The position numbers and the translations under genes are program-made. Of a DNA stretch of 64,000 nucleotides, positions 61,404 to 64,000 are shown piece after piece; the first letter of the stretch is position 1, and the number at the start of each line of letters is the position of its first letter. The notes beneath the pieces were generated by a model. It worked only from the letters and a program-made list of their open reading frames with translations. It ran no database searches and was not told where the DNA came from. This stretch comes from Coprousia sp963931435. Lineage in GTDB: Bacteria > Actinomycetota > Coriobacteriia > Coriobacteriales > Coriobacteriaceae. The stretch is from assembly GCA_963931435.1 (NCBI GenBank), contig OZ007012.1, positions 1,550,001 to 1,614,000 on the forward strand. Direction: 5' to 3'.

Positions 61404-61566
61404 ATCTAGTCCGAAATCGTATCTGAAATTAGACTGAAGCCAGGGTGCATACACCCGACACAGGAAGAGCGGCCGCTTTCCATGCTAAAGAACACCTGCA
61501 CGCGCAGCTACATGCTTCATAGGTTGCGCTAGAGCAGGCCGACGCGATGGAAGGGATAGGCTCGTT

Positions 61567-63315
61567 ATGGCTGTATTACGTAAACCGGTTGCTCGTCGTG
61601 ACATTCTTGCCGCCTGCGGAGCCGTTGGCGCCATAGGAGGTATCTCGGCATTTCTCGCTGGCTGCAGTAACGGACCCTCCACAGCAGGTTCCAGCTCGGG
61701 AACCGGGGCGACTGCAGGAGCCGTTTCTATTCCCGCTACCGCCACGGCTGCATCGCTTATTGAAATATCCCAAGGTAGACTACTTGGCTTCCAATACGAC
61801 GGCGTCTATGCATTCCGCGGGATCCCCTATGCAACAGCGGAACGGTTCCAAGACCCCACGCCCGTTACCTCTTTTGACAACGGATACCGCAACGCACTGC
61901 TGTACGGCGAGGTATCGCCGCAAGATCGCACGCTCTCCGCAACAGCCGTCGTAAATCCCAATGAGTTCTTCAGCCCTTCCAACGGCACCGCTGACATGGT
62001 GGGCAACGAGCGCTGCCAATACCTCAATGTTTGGACAGGATCACTTGATGGCTCAAAGCCCGTGATAGTCTTCTTCCATGGTGGCGGGCTGAGCAACGGC
62101 GCTTCGACAGAACTGTCTTATTATGACGGCTTTTACCTCGCAAAATCGCAAGATGTTGTCTTCGTTTCTGTTAACACGCGCCTGAACGTTCTTGGATTCC
62201 TCGACATGAGCGCTTACGGGGAGCAGTTTGCCAATTCAGGCATCGCCGGCATGATGGACGGCGTCGTTGCGCTTCAGTGGGTACATGACAACATCGCATC
62301 CTTCGGCGGTGATCCCGCAAACGTCACCATTTTGGGTCAGTCCGGCGGCGGCACGAAAGTCACTACCCTTGCCTGCATGGCCGAAACAGCCGATTTGTTT
62401 GACAAGGTTGTAATGATGAGCGGAGGCTACTCAACATCCACCAAGGAGGACGGGCTCGCCAACACGCAAAAGCTTGTCGACTATCTGGGTCTTTCCGCTG
62501 AGAATGCAGCTGAGACGCTCGTCAACATGCCGTATGAGGAGCTTTATCAGGCAGCGACCGAGGCAGGGTGCAGCTGGTCAACCTATACGGGCACCGGAAC
62601 CTTTGAGACTCCGCTCATCGATCCCGCAACCGGCGAGGTCAACCAGTACGCCGCAGCGCGCACGTGGATGATCGGCAATGCCTATGCAGAGTTCAACTGC
62701 AACATGGGCGCCTTCAGCCCCTATATGGTCAATGGACCAGAAGATCTCCCCAACGCGGATTACACCAATATCGATGAGGATAGCGTGCGAGCTGCTATTG
62801 ATGCTCAATACGGCGATGATGCCGATGCGTTCATTGAAGCATTTGAAAAGGCTTATCCTGACCACAAGCTGGTTGATTCTCTCTGGATCGCATCGGGTAA
62901 GGCTGGACTTTCGCATTGGGCGGTGACCAATCCAGAAACCGGAACCATCACGCTCATGAATAAAGCGGGCATCCCGGTATACAACTATGTCACCGCCTAT
63001 GTCATTCCCTGCTTCGGCGGTATCACCATGTCGCACACACTCGATATCCCCTTTATGTTCAACTCCATCGATGAAGCTCCCTATCTGATCGCCGGCGATG
63101 CCGACAATGCCCATGGCGTAGCCCAGGCTATGTCTTCGGCACTCGCTGCGTTTGCGGCAACAGGAGATCCGTCGACGGACAACCTCAAATGGGAGCCCTA
63201 TGAATCAGACAACCACGCCTGCATGGTCTTTGATACCACATCCGAAGTGCGTGTGGGTTACGATGAGGAACTGATGACAATCATGGACGCCCATCCGACG
63301 GCTTCGCCGTTTTAA
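61567..63315 (+). CDS. Exported type-B carboxylesterase lipoprotein
   Basis: An alpha/beta-hydrolase of the carboxylesterase family, 582 residues. The N-terminus has twin arginines (VARRDILAACG) and a lipobox LAGC (Cys33), so it is probably Tat-exported and lipid-anchored. The oxyanion hole is HGGG (171-174). The nucleophile is Ser259 in GQSGGG, where the usual GESAG has changed. The acid region and the His in SHTLDIPFMF follow. A spacer of Gly/Ser/Thr residues (35-60) separates anchor and domain. The substrate is unknown. It starts at ATG 61567 with AAGGGATAGG upstream and follows the two RpiR-like regulators. Confidence 0.88.
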   Translation: MAVLRKPVARRDILAACGAVGAIGGISAFLAGCSNGPSTAGSSSGTGATAGAVSIPATATAASLIEISQGRLLGFQYDGVYAFRGIPYATAERFQDPTPVTSFDNGYRNALLYGEVSPQDRTLSATAVVNPNEFFSPSNGTADMVGNERCQYLNVWTGSLDGSKPVIVFFHGGGLSNGASTELSYYDGFYLAKSQDVVFVSVNTRLNVLGFLDMSAYGEQFANSGIAGMMDGVVALQWVHDNIASFGGDPANVTILGQSGGGTKVTTLACMAETADLFDKVVMMSGGYSTSTKEDGLANTQKLVDYLGLSAENAAETLVNMPYEELYQAATEAGCSWSTYTGTGTFETPLIDPATGEVNQYAAARTWMIGNAYAEFNCNMGAFSPYMVNGPEDLPNADYTNIDEDSVRAAIDAQYGDDADAFIEAFEKAYPDHKLVDSLWIASGKAGLSHWAVTNPETGTITLMNKAGIPVYNYVTAYVIPCFGGITMSHTLDIPFMFNSIDEAPYLIAGDADNAHGVAQAMSSALAAFAATGDPSTDNLKWEPYESDNHACMVFDTTSEVRVGYDEELMTIMDAHPTASPF

Positions 63316-63350
63316 TCTAGCGTCAAGCCAGTAACTGGGAACCATACGAT

Positions 63351-63387
63351 GCAGGGCGGCTCCGCTTTGAGCGGAGCCGCCCTGTGT
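63351..63387. terminator. Bidirectional terminator between the esterase and the liv gene
   Basis: CAGGGCGGCTCCGCT and AGCGGAGCCGCCCTG form a perfect 15-bp stem around TTG, between convergent genes. No strong T run. Confidence 0.7.
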
Positions 63388-63441
63388 TGCTGAGGGAGAA
63401 AGAATGACTAGCGTCTTTGCCGCTTCTCACCAAAGAGCCCG

Positions 63442-64000
63442 CTAGCCACCAAGGTAGGCCTTGCGCACATCGTCGTTGGCAAGGAGCTCCTGACCGGTAC
63501 CGGAGAGCGTCACGCGGCCGGTCTCCAGCACGTAGCCGCGCGTGGCGACCGAGAGCGCCATCTGAGCGTTCTGCTCCACGAGCAGGATGGTGGTACCCTC
63601 CTCATGGAGCACCTGGATGATCTCGAAGATCTGCTCGACCAAAATGGGAGCAAGGCCCATCGAGGGCTCATCGAGCATGAGCAGCTTCGGGTTGGCCATC
63701 AGGCCGCGCCCCATGGCGAGCATCTGCTGCTCACCACCGGAGAGCGTTCCGGCAACCTGTCGGCGACGCTCTGCAAGCCGGGGAAACTGCTGGTAGACCC
63801 GCTCAAGATTCTCTGAGATGGTATCTTTGGGCTGGGTGTAGGCACCCATGTCGAGGTTCTCCTCCACCGTCATCTGCTGGAAGATGCGCCTGCCCTCGGG
63901 TACGTGCACCAACCCGTGCCCCACGATCTTCTCGGCGGGCATGTGCATGATATCCTCGCCCATGAACTCGATCGAACCCGAGCGCGACCGCAGCAGGCCG
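63442..64000 (-). CDS. livF: Branched-chain amino acid ABC transporter ATP-binding protein LivF (partial)
   Basis: ATPase of a branched-chain amino acid or related transporter. The frame is open to the window edge, so the N-terminus with Walker A is outside. Visible are LVHVPEGRRIFQQMTVEENL, signature LSGGEQQMLAMGRGLM, Walker B LLMLDEPSMGLAP and the H-loop LLVEQNAQMAL; all are typical of LivF. The gene ends at 63442; the rest of the liv cluster is expected to the right on the minus strand. Confidence 0.93.
   Translation of the reverse strand, partial: GLLRSRSGSIEFMGEDIMHMPAEKIVGHGLVHVPEGRRIFQQMTVEENLDMGAYTQPKDTISENLERVYQQFPRLAERRRQVAGTLSGGEQQMLAMGRGLMANPKLLMLDEPSMGLAPILVEQIFEIIQVLHEEGTTILLVEQNAQMALSVATRGYVLETGRVTLSGTGQELLANDDVRKAYLGG

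Overview
The window reads as chromosome of a high-GC actinobacterium of the class Coriobacteriia, most likely the Collinsella/Enorma group. The 16S gene (complement of about 44371-45880) has Coriobacteria-like sequence as I remember it. The gene content fits: WhiA and RapZ adjacent, a gap-pgk-tpiA-gpmI-secG glycolytic cluster, an oligopeptide ABC operon and a RecJ-RecQ fusion. Nearly all genes lie on the minus strand. The plus strand carries a tRNA-Gly/tRNA-Cys pair, a Mrp ATPase with two flavoproteins, an IS110 transposase, and an AT-richer regulator/esterase block at the right end.

Layout: 1-1040 is decayed accessory DNA behind the 3' end of tRNA-Val, holding a fragment resembling a TetM/EF-G-like GTPase and an Abi/HEPN gene with an in-frame TAG. 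1065-5823 holds four tRNA genes, a membrane protein, and a STAS-ATPase fusion beside a PAS-GAF-PP2C phosphatase (partner-switching signalling). 5907-13729 is a six-gene oligopeptide ABC operon with two lipoprotein binding proteins and a palindrome-rich control region. An IS1249-like element (13987-15321) sits just upstream of that control region. 15452-20684 is secG and lower glycolysis. 20881-31927 carries whiA, rapZ, uvrC, murJ, ybaK, an NlpC/P60 hydrolase and uvrA. 32157-36255 is the plus-strand Mrp and flavoprotein block. 36356-40564 is a membrane protein, uvrB, a lytic transglycosylase and coaE. 40633-46486 is a complete 16S-23S-5S rRNA operon with no tRNA seen in the spacer.

46487-47860 is the infC-rpmI-rplT operon with a structured leader and an apparent AUA start for IF3. 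47916-56819 carries tRNA-Leu, fba, an MBL hydrolase, relA/spoT, recJ-recQ and a GNAT gene. 56873-58350 is an IS110-family element whose structured left end is a candidate bridge RNA. 58517-59206 is cutC. 59207-63315 is an AT-richer block with a 92-bp foldback element, two tandem RpiR-like regulators and an exported carboxylesterase. 63442-64000 is the start of a branched-chain amino acid (liv) transporter cluster.

Nucleotide excision repair is complete here (uvrA, uvrB, uvrC) but spread over three loci. Cell-wall functions (murJ, NlpC/P60, lytic transglycosylase) sit among the repair genes. Of the candidates for something new, I rank highest the duplicated phospho-Thr-like motif in the MurJ N-terminal extension, the IS110 left-end RNA, the 92-bp foldback next to the RpiR pair, the RecJ-RecQ fusion and the AUA start of infC. 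Family names come from recognition of the sequences; no database search was run.
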